A stretch of DNA of 64,000 nucleotides. It comes from Pelagibacterales bacterium SAG-MED49 (GTDB taxonomy: Bacteria > Pseudomonadota > Alphaproteobacteria > Pelagibacterales > Pelagibacteraceae). How positions within the stretch are numbered: the first letter of the stretch is position 1; each line of letters begins with the position of its first letter. The stretch is from the NCBI GenBank assembly GCA_014653365.1, contig JACWEQ010000003.1, positions 58,501-122,500 on the forward strand, given 5' to 3'. A program made the translations under genes and the position numbers. Positions 28,988 through 39,465 of the stretch are shown one piece after another. The notes below the pieces were generated by a model. That model saw only the letters and a list, made by a program, of their open reading frames with translations, did not search any database and was not told the origin of the DNA.

Positions 28988-30216
28988 TATTTTTTACCCA
29001 ATCTTTCTCTTAAAATATCTCTATCCTTTTTTGCATCACCACATGAATTTACAATTATAATTGTATCTTTACTTAATTTAGGGGCAATTTTAATTGCTTC
29101 CGCAAATGCATGACTTGGTTCTAAGCTAGGATTTAAATTTTCAAATTTAGTCACCATTTGATGTGCATTTAATGCTTCTTCATCAGTTGCATATGTATAT
29201 CTTGCTCTTTTAGTATCCTTTAAAAAACAGTGCATAGGGCTAACACCTGGATAATCTAATCCAGCGCTAATCGACTCTGTGTCATTGATTTGTCCTTCAC
29301 TATTTTGACAAAGATAAGATGCTGCTCCATGTAAAATTCCAATTTTTGCATTTCGACTTAATGGTGCCGCATGAAGTTTTGATTTTTGAGGCCCACCAGC
29401 TTCAACACCGATTAACTCAATTTGTTTTTTATCATAATCGATAAATTCACTCCAAAAACCATAAGCAGAGCTTCCCCCACCAACACAGTTAATTAATTTA
29501 ATTTTATTTGGAATTTTTTTAAATTCTGATTTTAATTGTACTTTTAGTTCTCTAGAAATTTGTGCAGTACTCCAACCACAGATTTTAACAAATATATTTG
29601 GGCCCACAGTGCTTCCAACACACATATGAGTGTTATCACAATTGGAAACCCAATATCTCATGCATTCACTGACAGCATCTACAAGTGTTTGACTACCTGA
29701 GTAAACCGGAACTATTTCAGCTCCATTTTTTCTCATTGCATCACAATTAGGCTTTTGTCTTTTAATGTCCTTTGCTCCCATAAAAATTTTACATTTGAGG
29801 CCAAATTTTTTAGCAGCCATACTGAGCATTTTTCCCGCATAACCTGCTCCAGTATCACCAACGATGTATTTCTTACCCATTGCTTTACAGATAAGCGCAT
29901 GAACAGTTGCATTATATATTTTATGTGCTCCTCCATTAGCCTCAGAGACAACTTTTGCCCAAATCTGAGCACCGCCTAAATGATTTGTTAAATTATCAAG
30001 TTTTACAAATGAGGTAGGGGTTCCAATATAGTTTTTGAAGTAAAAATCTCTTTTTTTAAGAAATTTTTTATCTTTTCTTAGTTTTTTAAATTCATTTGTT
30101 AAATCCTCTACAGGTTTTTTTAAAGTCTCAGGAATAAAGCTTCCTCCAAATTTACCACCCCAAAAGCCGTGTTGATCGTGTTGATCAATTAAAGGAATTC
30201 CTTTTTTAAGTTTCAT
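28987..30216 (-). CDS. trpB: Tryptophan synthase beta chain
   Basis: GGAHKIYNATVHALICKAMGKK, GDTGAGYAGKML, VGGGSSAYGFWSEF. Confidence 0.96.
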   Translation of the reverse strand: MKLKKGIPLIDQHDQHGFWGGKFGGSFIPETLKKPVEDLTNEFKKLRKDKKFLKKRDFYFKNYIGTPTSFVKLDNLTNHLGGAQIWAKVVSEANGGAHKIYNATVHALICKAMGKKYIVGDTGAGYAGKMLSMAAKKFGLKCKIFMGAKDIKRQKPNCDAMRKNGAEIVPVYSGSQTLVDAVSECMRYWVSNCDNTHMCVGSTVGPNIFVKICGWSTAQISRELKVQLKSEFKKIPNKIKLINCVGGGSSAYGFWSEFIDYDKKQIELIGVEAGGPQKSKLHAAPLSRNAKIGILHGAASYLCQNSEGQINDTESISAGLDYPGVSPMHCFLKDTKRARYTYATDEEALNAHQMVTKFENLNPSLEPSHAFAEAIKIAPKLSKDTIIIVNSCGDAKKDRDILRERLGKK

Positions 30217-30826
30217 TTTTTACCTTATTTAAAAATATATCTATTTTGGATTTATCTTTTAACCCAGAAGTTTCTAGACCCCCAGATATATCTATAATAT
30301 CTGCTATTTTTTTGTAATTTTCAAGATTATCATCTGCCTGAATATTTCCTGCTAACATTAATGGTTTATTAAACTTTATTTTTTTAATAAGAGCATGGTC
30401 AAAAGCCATGCTTTTTTCATAACCTTTACTATCAAATAAAAAAATATCAGTTATATCAGAAAATGAATGGTATTTTTGAACATCAGTTTCATCTTTTATA
30501 GTTAAAGCAGTGATAATTTTTTTATTATACTTTTGCTTAATTTCTTTTATTTCTTCAGGTGTGCAGTCATAAATTTGATAATAATCAAAAGGAAGATGTT
30601 TAATTTTTTCTAAAATATCTCCATCTGGTTTAACAAGAACTGCTACAAAATTAGATTTTTGTTTATCTACTTTTACTAGTTTGTTTAACTTTTCAATCTC
30701 AACATATCTTGAGCTTTTTTTATAATTACAAATGAAACCAATAAATTGAGGTGGGTAAGGGTGGTTGATAATAAAATTAAGTGTATCGAGATCAGAGACC
30801 CCACAGATTTTAGATCCCTTGATCAT
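30206..30826 (-). CDS. trpF: Phosphoribosylanthranilate isomerase
   Basis: KICGVSDLDTLNF, LAGNIQADDN, DISGGLETSGLKD; next to trpB. Confidence 0.9.
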   Translation of the reverse strand: MIKGSKICGVSDLDTLNFIINHPYPPQFIGFICNYKKSSRYVEIEKLNKLVKVDKQKSNFVAVLVKPDGDILEKIKHLPFDYYQIYDCTPEEIKEIKQKYNKKIITALTIKDETDVQKYHSFSDITDIFLFDSKGYEKSMAFDHALIKKIKFNKPLMLAGNIQADDNLENYKKIADIIDISGGLETSGLKDKSKIDIFLNKVKNET

Positions 30827-31515
30827 TGACGTAAATGATCAATTAATCTTTGAGTATTATTTTTGATATTTCCTTTAATTAAAGATCTACCCATAACAAT
30901 TCCTGAAACTTTATTCTTAAAAGCATCACTAGGGGTCATTACTCTTGACTGATCATTTGCGCTATCACCAGGCAATCTTATTCCAGGAGTTACAATATAT
31001 AAGTTTTTGTATTTTCTTCTTACCATTTTTGCTTCCTGTGCGGAACACACTATACCATCACAACCAGATTTTTTTATAAGACTAGCTTGTTTTAAGACTA
31101 ATTGATCTACCGATTTTGTATGACCTATTTCTTTAAGAGATTTATTATTAAGACTTGTTAGAACTGTTACTCCTAAAACTTTTATACTTTTATTGATTGA
31201 TTTAGTTTTTTTTTTAATAGCTTTAAGCATTTCAAGACCACCATTTGTGTGGACAGTTATATATTTGCATCTTTTTAAATCTTTTAAACTATCTATCGCG
31301 GATAGTGCAGTTTGTGGAATATCATTGATCTTCAGATCTAACCAAAAGTCTTTCTTAAACTTTTCTAAAAATTTTCTTCCATTTTTAGAATAAAAAAACT
31401 GAAGCCCAAATTTTGGAACAATCTTAAGTTTAGTTGTTTGTGTTTGTTTTATTATTTTTTTTATTTCACTTAAATTAGAGGTATCACAAGCAACAAAAAT
31501 GTTTTTATGTTTCAT
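30823..31515 (-). CDS. pyrF: Orotidine 5'-phosphate decarboxylase
   Basis: DLKINDIPQT, TVHTNGG, GIVCSAQEA, VTPGIRLPGDSANDQSRVMTP. Confidence 0.95.
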   Translation of the reverse strand: MKHKNIFVACDTSNLSEIKKIIKQTQTTKLKIVPKFGLQFFYSKNGRKFLEKFKKDFWLDLKINDIPQTALSAIDSLKDLKRCKYITVHTNGGLEMLKAIKKKTKSINKSIKVLGVTVLTSLNNKSLKEIGHTKSVDQLVLKQASLIKKSGCDGIVCSAQEAKMVRRKYKNLYIVTPGIRLPGDSANDQSRVMTPSDAFKNKVSGIVMGRSLIKGNIKNNTQRLIDHLRQ

Positions 31516-31795
31516 CGTTTAATTTTTTAAACAAGTCTTTTGACATTTTAAAGTGAATTATTTTCTTTTCTAGTGTATTAACCTTTTCGCCTGTTTTAGG
31601 GTTTCTTGATATTCTTGCTTTTTGAATGTTTGTTGAAAATACCCCAAAACCCCTAAGCTCAACTCTATCTCCTCTTTTAAGAGCTTGTTTGATTTCACCA
31701 AGGATAATATTGGTAAATTTTTCGAGGTCTTTCTTTAGAAAATTTGGATAATTATCTGAGAGTTGTTTTAAAAGCTTTGATTTTACAATAGCCAA
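31505..31795 (-). CDS. ihfB: Integration host factor subunit beta
   Basis: HU/IHF fold; RGDRVELRGFGVFS, ARISRNPKTGEKV; downstream of rpsA. Confidence 0.93.
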   Translation of the reverse strand: MAIVKSKLLKQLSDNYPNFLKKDLEKFTNIILGEIKQALKRGDRVELRGFGVFSTNIQKARISRNPKTGEKVNTLEKKIIHFKMSKDLFKKLNDET

Positions 31796-31809
31796 TTTAA
31801 ATCTTCTGT

Positions 31810-33537
31810 TTACTCTTTATCTTCTTCTTTTTTCTTTAAATCTTCAGAAAGTGATGAAAAAGGTAAGTTTTTACCAGAACCTTCAGATCCATATTTATCT
31901 AAAGCTTCTTTTTTCTCAATTTCTTCTAATAATTTAATACTTAATATAACTTTTCTTTTATCTAGATCCATATCCGCTATCGCACAATCAAGTTTTTCGC
32001 CACCTGTCCATCTGCTTGGTCTAGCGTCAGCTGCGTTAATTGCAATTGCTGACTTTTTAATTTGAAAATCCATTTTGCATCCCTCAGGTCTAACAGTCAA
32101 ACCTTTGTTGTCAGTAGAAATAACTTTGACAGTAATAGTTTGATTTTTAGATTTGTCATTAAACCAATCAAAAGGATCTGCTTGAGTTTGTCTTAAACCA
32201 ACTCTAATTTTTTGTTCAGATACTTTAATTTCAAGAACCTTAACTTTAATTTTGTCACCTTTTTTGTATTTTTCTAATTCTTCTTCACCATTGTTTAGGT
32301 AAGTTAAATCATTACAGTGTAAAAAAGCATCCACATCTAAGTCTTCTACTTTTACAAATAATGAGTATTCATTTTTATTAACCACTTCACCTTCAACAAT
32401 TGTTCCAACAGGAAATTTTGCTTCAAATGTTTCAAACGGATTATCTTGAGTTAATCTATGTGAAATTGCAACACGTCTTTTTTCTTTATCAATTTCTGTG
32501 ATTATACAATCTATCTCATCACCAACTTTAAACATTTTTTTTGCTGAAATATTTTTTTTAGTCCAGCTAAGCTCACTTGAATGAAGCAAAGTTGTAAGAC
32601 CTGGTTCTAGTTCACAGAATGCTCCAAAATCCATCAGTTTAACTACTTTTACTTTATAAATTTTATTTAATTCATAATTTTCAATATGCTCAAAAGGGTC
32701 AGGTGATAATTGTTTTACTGAACATCCAACCTGTAATTTCTCTTTATCAACTGTAATTACTTTTAAATCATGTTTTTCACCAATATTGAAAACTTCATCT
32801 GGATGATTTACTCTACTATAACTTATCTCCTGAAGGTGGACCAAAACATCTAGCTCGCCGTTAACGTTAAAGAAACATCCAAAAGAACTGTAGCCTTTTA
32901 CTTCAGCACCTTTAATAATATCTCCAACATTATATTTCTCTATAATTTTAGCTTTGTCTTCTTTTTTGAAAGAGGAAATAATTTCTCTTCTTGAAACGCA
33001 GGCATTACCTCTAATTTTATCTAACTTAATTAATGCAAATTTTTGTGGTTCGTTCATTAAGTGACTAATATCTTTTAATGGTTTATCTGAAATTTGTGAT
33101 CCTGGTAAAAACATTAGCGAGCCAGTATCTATGTGTTCAACTATACACCCACCTTTACATTTGGAAGTAATTTTACCCATGATTGGCTCATTATTTTCAT
33201 AAGCTGCAACCAACTTATCCCATCCAGCTATCTTTTGGGCTTTACTAGCAGAAACTAAAACTTCACCATGTTTGTCTTCAATTTTTTCTAATAAAACTTT
33301 AATTGTTTCGCCAACTTTAATTTTATCAGCAAGACCCATGCTTTTAAGTTCGTTAATATCTAATACAGGTTCACTTTTTAAACCCTCAACAAATAGGAAA
33401 ACAAATTTTTCAGTAATTTTGTTAATTTTACCTTCTATGATTTTACCTTCTTCAATTTGGACTTTTGAAAGTTGACTGTTAAGTAGTTTTTCGAATTCTT
33501 GAGATGCTGCGCTTGATAAGTCTTTGTAAATTTCCAT
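31810..33537 (-). CDS. rpsA: 30S ribosomal protein S1
   Basis: Multiple S1 repeats (GAFCELEPGLTTLLHSSELSWTKK etc.). Confidence 0.97.
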   Translation of the reverse strand: MEIYKDLSSAASQEFEKLLNSQLSKVQIEEGKIIEGKINKITEKFVFLFVEGLKSEPVLDINELKSMGLADKIKVGETIKVLLEKIEDKHGEVLVSASKAQKIAGWDKLVAAYENNEPIMGKITSKCKGGCIVEHIDTGSLMFLPGSQISDKPLKDISHLMNEPQKFALIKLDKIRGNACVSRREIISSFKKEDKAKIIEKYNVGDIIKGAEVKGYSSFGCFFNVNGELDVLVHLQEISYSRVNHPDEVFNIGEKHDLKVITVDKEKLQVGCSVKQLSPDPFEHIENYELNKIYKVKVVKLMDFGAFCELEPGLTTLLHSSELSWTKKNISAKKMFKVGDEIDCIITEIDKEKRRVAISHRLTQDNPFETFEAKFPVGTIVEGEVVNKNEYSLFVKVEDLDVDAFLHCNDLTYLNNGEEELEKYKKGDKIKVKVLEIKVSEQKIRVGLRQTQADPFDWFNDKSKNQTITVKVISTDNKGLTVRPEGCKMDFQIKKSAIAINAADARPSRWTGGEKLDCAIADMDLDKRKVILSIKLLEEIEKKEALDKYGSEGSGKNLPFSSLSEDLKKKEEDKE

Positions 33538-34193
33538 TAAATATTAATTTTCCCGTCTATAATTTTTTTTATTTTTAAAAAACACGCTCTTTTAGATAAA
33601 TTTGTGGTGTTTATCAATACCGAATCTTTTGTTTTCTTTAGAGGTGAGATTTTTCTATTATAGTCACTTTTATCACGTTTTTTGATACTTTTAAGGACCT
33701 CTTCATAAGAAATCTTTTTTTTTAACTTTTTTAGCTCTTTATATCTTCTTAATGCCCTTGTTTTTACATTTGCGGTAATAAAAAACTTAAATTCTGCATC
33801 AGGTATAATATTGTAAGTGATGTCCCTACCATCTAAGCATGATCCTTTATAATTTTTAGGAGGGTTATATGCAAAATTTAACTGAAAAGAGTGAACAAGC
33901 ATTCTTGTGCTTTTTACCTTCGATATAATAGATGCTTCTGTACCCACTTCATCTGATAGCAAAGCTTTATCAGCTAAGTCTTTAACTTTCAAAGATTTGA
34001 TTTTTAATTTTATAAAATTTTGACTAAATTTTTTTGGAAATTTTAATTTTAAATAAGCAATCATTCTGTAAATTTTTCCAGTGTCGAGGTAAAATAGATT
34101 ATACTGTTTTGAAATAGCTTTTGCTAATGTGCCAGCTCCAGCCGCAGCCGGTGAGTCAATTGCTATTTTTAAAATATTTTTTCTTTTAATCAT
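33537..34193 (-). CDS. cmk: Cytidylate kinase
   Basis: IAIDSPAAAGAGTLAKAISKQY, LDGRDI; between aroA and rpsA. Confidence 0.93.
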   Translation of the reverse strand: MIKRKNILKIAIDSPAAAGAGTLAKAISKQYNLFYLDTGKIYRMIAYLKLKFPKKFSQNFIKLKIKSLKVKDLADKALLSDEVGTEASIISKVKSTRMLVHSFQLNFAYNPPKNYKGSCLDGRDITYNIIPDAEFKFFITANVKTRALRRYKELKKLKKKISYEEVLKSIKKRDKSDYNRKISPLKKTKDSVLINTTNLSKRACFLKIKKIIDGKINI

Positions 34194-35512
34194 TAATTTT
34201 TTAATTCATTTATAATTTTAAGAAAATTAGGAAATGACGTCTTAATAGAATCTTTATCATAAATATGCCATTCACCTCCAAATGAAAGACTTGCTATTAC
34301 AGAGGTCATAAATACCCTGTGATCTTTTAAGTAATTTTTAATAATTATTTTTTTCCTAATTTCTAAATTAGGATCTCCATAAATCTTAATTGAACTATTA
34401 GTTACAATATTTTTAACACCCATCATGTTGAGAATTTTTGCACCCCATTTAAGTCTTGGACTTTCTTTTTGATTTAATTCAGCTAAATCTTTGAAATAAG
34501 AAATTCCTTTAGCTTTGGCTGCAACTAAAAAAATAACTAGAAATTCATCTATAGCCTCACTATTAAGGTTTGTAGGACAATTAATTGCTTTTAGTTTTTT
34601 ACCACCTTCAATTTTAATATCAGCTAATTTTTCTCCCTTATAGGTTTTTTGATTTTGGAAAATAATATTAACACCCATTTTTTTTAAAATAGAAATAACT
34701 CCTATCCTTGTAGGGTTAATATTTACATCTTTTATAAGTAATTTAGAATTTTTAGACAATGCGGTTAGAATAATAAAAAAAGCACTTGAGCTGATATCTG
34801 ATGGAATTTTATAATCAAATGGTTTTATTTCTTTTACTTTTTTTACTTTGATTAGGTCATAATTTTTTTTATTTTCTACTGTCAAAGGAAGTTTAAGATA
34901 TTTACACATAAGCTCAGTATGGTTTCTTGATTTTTTTGCTTTTATCAAAGTGATACCACTTGTTCTCATACCAGCAAAAATCACAGCACTTTTACATTGT
35001 GCTGAACCTCTATTCTCTAAGTAGGATATTGATCTTAAATTTTTTGACTCATAGATTGTTAAAGGTAAATTTTTTTTATTTTTTAGTTTAAAAACTCCTC
35101 CAAATTTACTTAAAGGGTCTGAAATTCTTTTAAAATCTCTTGTGGATAAACTTTTATCACCAATAAGTTTTATTGGTTTTGTAGTATTAATTAAAAATCC
35201 TAGAATAAGTCTTCCTAATGTTCCTGAATTTTCAGCATTAAGAGTTAGGTTTTTTTTATAATTAAAGCCATTAATACCTTTTCCATAAATTTTACAGAAT
35301 TTATTGTTTGAAATAACTTTAATACCTAATTTTCTTACTGTCTTGATTGCAGCTTTGACATCTTCTGAAATCAATAAGTTTTGAGCTTTAGAATTTCCAC
35401 TTGCTAATGATGCAAATAAAACCCATCTGATACTGATACTTTTATCAGCACTTACAACAATTTTTTTATTAAAGTTTTTTAATTTCTTTTTTATTACTAT
35501 TGAGTTTGTCAT
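34193..35512 (-). CDS. aroA: 3-phosphoshikimate 1-carboxyvinyltransferase
   Basis: ADKSISIRWVLFASLASG, NSGTLGRLILGFL, GDKSLSTRDFKRI. Confidence 0.95.
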   Translation of the reverse strand: MTNSIVIKKKLKNFNKKIVVSADKSISIRWVLFASLASGNSKAQNLLISEDVKAAIKTVRKLGIKVISNNKFCKIYGKGINGFNYKKNLTLNAENSGTLGRLILGFLINTTKPIKLIGDKSLSTRDFKRISDPLSKFGGVFKLKNKKNLPLTIYESKNLRSISYLENRGSAQCKSAVIFAGMRTSGITLIKAKKSRNHTELMCKYLKLPLTVENKKNYDLIKVKKVKEIKPFDYKIPSDISSSAFFIILTALSKNSKLLIKDVNINPTRIGVISILKKMGVNIIFQNQKTYKGEKLADIKIEGGKKLKAINCPTNLNSEAIDEFLVIFLVAAKAKGISYFKDLAELNQKESPRLKWGAKILNMMGVKNIVTNSSIKIYGDPNLEIRKKIIIKNYLKDHRVFMTSVIASLSFGGEWHIYDKDSIKTSFPNFLKIINELKN

Positions 35513-35518
35513 TGAGAC

Positions 35519-36295
35519 TTATTTAAAGCTAAAGCTCTCACCAAAATAGGCATTTTTAGCATTGATATCATTTACCAGTTTTGATGGTGCGTCTTGAGCA
35601 ATAACTTTTCCATTATTTAAAATCATTGCAATATCAACACAAGCAAGTAAGTCTCGAGCTTGGTGATCACAGATGCAGATTGTTATAGTGTTTTCTTGTT
35701 GTAGGTTAACAATAGTTTCTTGTAACATTTTAATTGTTAAAACATCTAGTGCTGCAAAACATTCATCTAATAACAATACTTTTGGTTCGCTTAGGAGTGA
35801 TAAGGCAATCACTAACTTTTTCTTTTGGCCTCCAGATAAAAATTTTGCTTTTATGTCTTTTAAATTATCAAGCTCAAACTTAGAAATTAAATAATTTATT
35901 TTATCATTTCTAAAATTTTTATTCTCAATTACAATCTCGCTTATTGCTTTTAGATTATCATGAAGCGTAAGTTCATTAAAAAAACCTCCATATTGAGGAA
36001 CATAGCCAACTCTAAATTTTTTACTTCTTAAATAAATTGGGTATTCAGTTACATCTTCTCCATTAATTTTAATCTTACCACTTTTGGGACTAATTAACCC
36101 TGTTATCAGATTAAAAATTGTTGATTTACCAACACCATTTGGTCCCAGCATTCCGAAAATTTCCCCCTGATTGATCTTAAAATTTATATTATCTAGAATT
36201 AGCCTATTACCGTAAGCAAGAGAAATATTTTCAAATTCAATTACTGAATTTATATTTTTAAATGATTTAATTCTAAATTTTTTTATGACTGCCAT
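35519..36295 (-). CDS. lptB: LPS export ABC transporter ATP-binding protein
   Basis: Walker A GPNGVGKST, LSGGQKKKLVIALSLL signature, Walker B VLLLDECFAALD; next to lptC/kdsD. Confidence 0.88.
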   Translation of the reverse strand: MAVIKKFRIKSFKNINSVIEFENISLAYGNRLILDNINFKINQGEIFGMLGPNGVGKSTIFNLITGLISPKSGKIKINGEDVTEYPIYLRSKKFRVGYVPQYGGFFNELTLHDNLKAISEIVIENKNFRNDKINYLISKFELDNLKDIKAKFLSGGQKKKLVIALSLLSEPKVLLLDECFAALDVLTIKMLQETIVNLQQENTITICICDHQARDLLACVDIAMILNNGKVIAQDAPSKLVNDINAKNAYFGESFSFK

Positions 36296-36296
36296 T

Positions 36297-36866
36297 TTAA
36301 TCTTTGCTTTTTATATTTACTTTTTTGCTATCTTGAAACATAAAAATTTTTGTATTTTTTGTAGTTATATCAATTTCAATAACATCTGCTTTTAAAATAT
36401 TTTCTAAATTTGTATAAATTACATTTCTTGAGATAATCATTGAATTTCTTTGCATTGAAAAGTCAAGATATTCACCAGTAATTTTATTTTCTAGATAATT
36501 GATTATTACATTTTTTGAAAAAATTGTATCAAAATTGTTAGAATTATATCTGCCATAATCTGAAGTAATTGTTACATTATTTGAATTGGTTAATTTAATA
36601 AAAGCTTTGACATCTGTAAGATAGATTACATTGGGTTTGTCATAATCTATCTCCCCCCGAGATGCGTTTACAGTATAATCATTTCCTTTTGCATCTTTTG
36701 ATGAATAACTGACATTCTCCATAATATTTGATTTATATGAATCTTCATCAGAAATAACTTTCTCTATCGTTGAAATATTTTTTTCTTTGGAATATTTATA
36801 ATATGAAATTATTGAAATTATTGAAATAAATATAGTTATATAAATTATAAGATTTTTTTTTTTCAT
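36297..36866 (-). CDS. lptC: LPS export protein LptC-like
   Basis: N-terminal TM, OstA/LptC-type beta-rich domain, position between kdsD and lptB. Confidence 0.75.
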   Translation of the reverse strand: MKKKNLIIYITIFISIISIISYYKYSKEKNISTIEKVISDEDSYKSNIMENVSYSSKDAKGNDYTVNASRGEIDYDKPNVIYLTDVKAFIKLTNSNNVTITSDYGRYNSNNFDTIFSKNVIINYLENKITGEYLDFSMQRNSMIISRNVIYTNLENILKADVIEIDITTKNTKIFMFQDSKKVNIKSKD

Positions 36867-37835
36867 CTACACAATATCAGAGGCTAGGATATTATGAATG
36901 TGAATTACTCCAATTGTCTTTAATTTATTTCTCTTATTATAAACACTTAATGAGGTAATTTTTTTACTATTCATTATAGTGAGCGCTTTTGCAGCCAACA
37001 TATCTTTATCAACACTTATTGGATTTTTTGTCATAACATCTTTTACTTTTAGTGAATACAGGTCATTTTTCTTTAGTCTAAATCTTCTAATTTGACCATC
37101 TGTTATTATACCTAAGGTTTTTTTATTTTTATTTTGAACGATTAAAAATCCTAGCTTTTTTTTAGTTAATATTTGTAATGCCACCTTCATCTTAATATTT
37201 TCTTGAACGAATGGGATTTTATTACCTTTAACCATAAGGTCTTCAACTATTTTTAATTGAGCACCTAAGCTACCTGCTGGATGAATTTTTTTAAAATCTA
37301 ACTTATCAAATTTCTTATATTGCATAGCCGCAATAGCTAAGGCATCACCAAGAGCAAGCTGAACAGTGGTACTTGATGTGGGAACTATACCCCCTGACTC
37401 TCTTACTTGGGGAATTAATAATTTTATATCTGAAGCTTTATATAAAATAGATTCTTTTTTTGACATAATTCCAATTAATAATATTTTATTTCTATTTGCA
37501 TATTGAATTATATTTTTGAGTTCATTAGTTTGTCCAGAATAGCTTATTAAGATTAAAACATCCTTTTTTTGAATAGAACCCAAATCACCATGAGAAGAGT
37601 CACTAGCAGATAAATTAAACGAAGGTGTTCCAACTGAAGATAGGGTGGCTGCTATCTTAGATGCTATAAGGCCACTTTTGCCAACTCCACAGACAATTAC
37701 TTTAGATTGGCATTTTGCTATCTCGATTACAGCTTTATCAAATGAACCACCAATATTTTTTTTTAATTTTTGTAAGCCTTTAATTTCAAGATCAATTACA
37801 TTTCTAGCAACTTGGGTAAATTTTTTTTTATTCAT
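36867..37835 (-). CDS. kdsD: Arabinose-5-phosphate isomerase (KpsF/GutQ; SIS + 2 CBS)
   Basis: VCGVGKSGLIASKIAATLSSVGTPSF, HGDLGSI, VPTSSTTVQLALGDALA. Confidence 0.92.
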   Translation of the reverse strand: MNKKKFTQVARNVIDLEIKGLQKLKKNIGGSFDKAVIEIAKCQSKVIVCGVGKSGLIASKIAATLSSVGTPSFNLSASDSSHGDLGSIQKKDVLILISYSGQTNELKNIIQYANRNKILLIGIMSKKESILYKASDIKLLIPQVRESGGIVPTSSTTVQLALGDALAIAAMQYKKFDKLDFKKIHPAGSLGAQLKIVEDLMVKGNKIPFVQENIKMKVALQILTKKKLGFLIVQNKNKKTLGIITDGQIRRFRLKKNDLYSLKVKDVMTKNPISVDKDMLAAKALTIMNSKKITSLSVYNKRNKLKTIGVIHIHNILASDIV

Positions 37836-38449
37836 TAGTGTGACCAGATATCTTCTTTAAATAAGGCAAGATCAAGATCAACTCTAGTTTTTAAAAATTT
37901 TATACAATCTTGATAAAGTTCCATTCTATTTTCTCTTTCTAATATTTTGTTAAGTTCGTCATGAATTTTATGCAGATATATTACGTCGTTAGAGCAGTAT
38001 TTCATTTGGTTAGGAGTTAGCTCTCCTCCAAAGTCAGAAGTTTGAAACTGTTTACTAATATCAATATTTGTAAATGCCTTGATTAAAGTTTTCAGAGAAT
38101 GAGAGTCGGTAAATGTTCTTGCAAGTTTAGATTGAATTTTTGTACATTCAACATTTTTAACATCAGTTTTTAAATAATATTTAATATGAGTCAGATCTGC
38201 TCTAGCATAGTGAAAAATCTTTTTAATATTTTCATCACTTAAAATTTTTATTAAATTAGGGGCATTATAAGTTTGTCTATCTAATTGGATTATATGAGCA
38301 TCTGAATTTCCTGAAGATATCTGTATTAAACAAAGTGGATCACGCCTAACATTTAAACCCATAAACTCACCATCTACAGCTAATGAAGTGTTGCCCAATT
38401 TAAAATCATCTGGTAGATCATTTTTGTGCAATTGAATATTAATATTCAT
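37835..38449 (-). CDS. Ribonuclease D-like 3'-5' exonuclease
   Basis: VDGEFMGLN DEDD motif, HYARADLTHI, YCSNDVIYL; no HRDC tail. Confidence 0.85.
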   Translation of the reverse strand: MNINIQLHKNDLPDDFKLGNTSLAVDGEFMGLNVRRDPLCLIQISSGNSDAHIIQLDRQTYNAPNLIKILSDENIKKIFHYARADLTHIKYYLKTDVKNVECTKIQSKLARTFTDSHSLKTLIKAFTNIDISKQFQTSDFGGELTPNQMKYCSNDVIYLHKIHDELNKILERENRMELYQDCIKFLKTRVDLDLALFKEDIWSH

Positions 38450-38475
38450 TTTTAAATATATATAATAGAAATTTT

Positions 38476-39459
38476 ATGAAAGCAAAAAAAGTTCTAATTT
38501 TTGGTGGTAGTGGTCAAATTGGTAGAAACTTAATTAGAAAACTTACCAAGAATAATTATATAGTTACCGTTGTAACAAGAAACATTCATCAAAAAAGTTA
38601 TATAATTAAAACGCAAGCAAATGCTGGTTATATTGATATTGTAGAGGCAAATATTTTTGATGAAAATAAAATAAAAAATTTATTTAAAAAAACAGATATT
38701 TGTATCAATCTAATTGGAATTTTGTTTGAAAAAAAAGGTGGAAATACATTTAAAAATATTCATTCTATTTTTCCATCCTTATTAGCTAAACTTTGTAAAG
38801 AATATAATTTAAAGCATTTTATTCACTTATCAGCTTTAGGAATAAATGATGCAATAGATTCAGACTATGCAAAAAGTAAATTAGAGGGAGAAGCTAATGT
38901 TTTAAAAAATTTTCCACTTGCAACAATTTTAAGACCTTCAATTGTATATTCAGTAGACGATAACTTCACAACTAATTTTATGACCCTTCTAAATAGATTG
39001 CCAATTTTTCCTCTTTACTATGAGGGCAAAACAAAATTTGCACCAATTCATTGCTCAGATTTAACAGATACAATTAATTATGTAATTTCAAAAAATATCT
39101 ACTCTAAAATAATTGAATGTGTAGGACCTGAAATAATATCTTTTAAAGAGTTATTGCAAAAATTATTAAATTTAATTAATAAGAAAAGAATATTAATACC
39201 TTTTCCATTACCGCTAGCTCAATTTTCGGCAAGGTTTTTTGAAATATTGCCAAATCCTTTACTTACTAGAGATCAATTAAGACTACTGAAATATGATAAT
39301 ATTTCATCTGGCAAATATAAAACTAACTCAGAAATGGGAATTCCTAGTGTTAAATTTTTTGACCAAGAAGTTAAAAAATATTGTTATATGTGGAGAGAAG
39401 GTGGCCAATTTTCTACTGAAAAATATACTTCTGAAGATTTGAAAAACAAAGTTAATTAA
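38476..39459 (+). CDS. NAD(P)-binding NDUFA9-like / extended SDR protein
   Basis: IFGGSGQIGRNLIRKL, HLSALGI...SDYAKSKLEGE, LRPSIVYS. Confidence 0.85.
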   Translation: MKAKKVLIFGGSGQIGRNLIRKLTKNNYIVTVVTRNIHQKSYIIKTQANAGYIDIVEANIFDENKIKNLFKKTDICINLIGILFEKKGGNTFKNIHSIFPSLLAKLCKEYNLKHFIHLSALGINDAIDSDYAKSKLEGEANVLKNFPLATILRPSIVYSVDDNFTTNFMTLLNRLPIFPLYYEGKTKFAPIHCSDLTDTINYVISKNIYSKIIECVGPEIISFKELLQKLLNLINKKRILIPFPLPLAQFSARFFEILPNPLLTRDQLRLLKYDNISSGKYKTNSEMGIPSVKFFDQEVKKYCYMWREGGQFSTEKYTSEDLKNKVN

Positions 39460-39465
39460 AAAAAT

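Noticed and set aside
29733-29979. Antisense/alternate-frame ORFs such as 29733..29972, 29755..29979, 1628..1915, 12978..13436 and 18676..19038
   Set aside because: They overlap well-supported genes (trpB, def, murA, hisZ) and show no recognisable domains.
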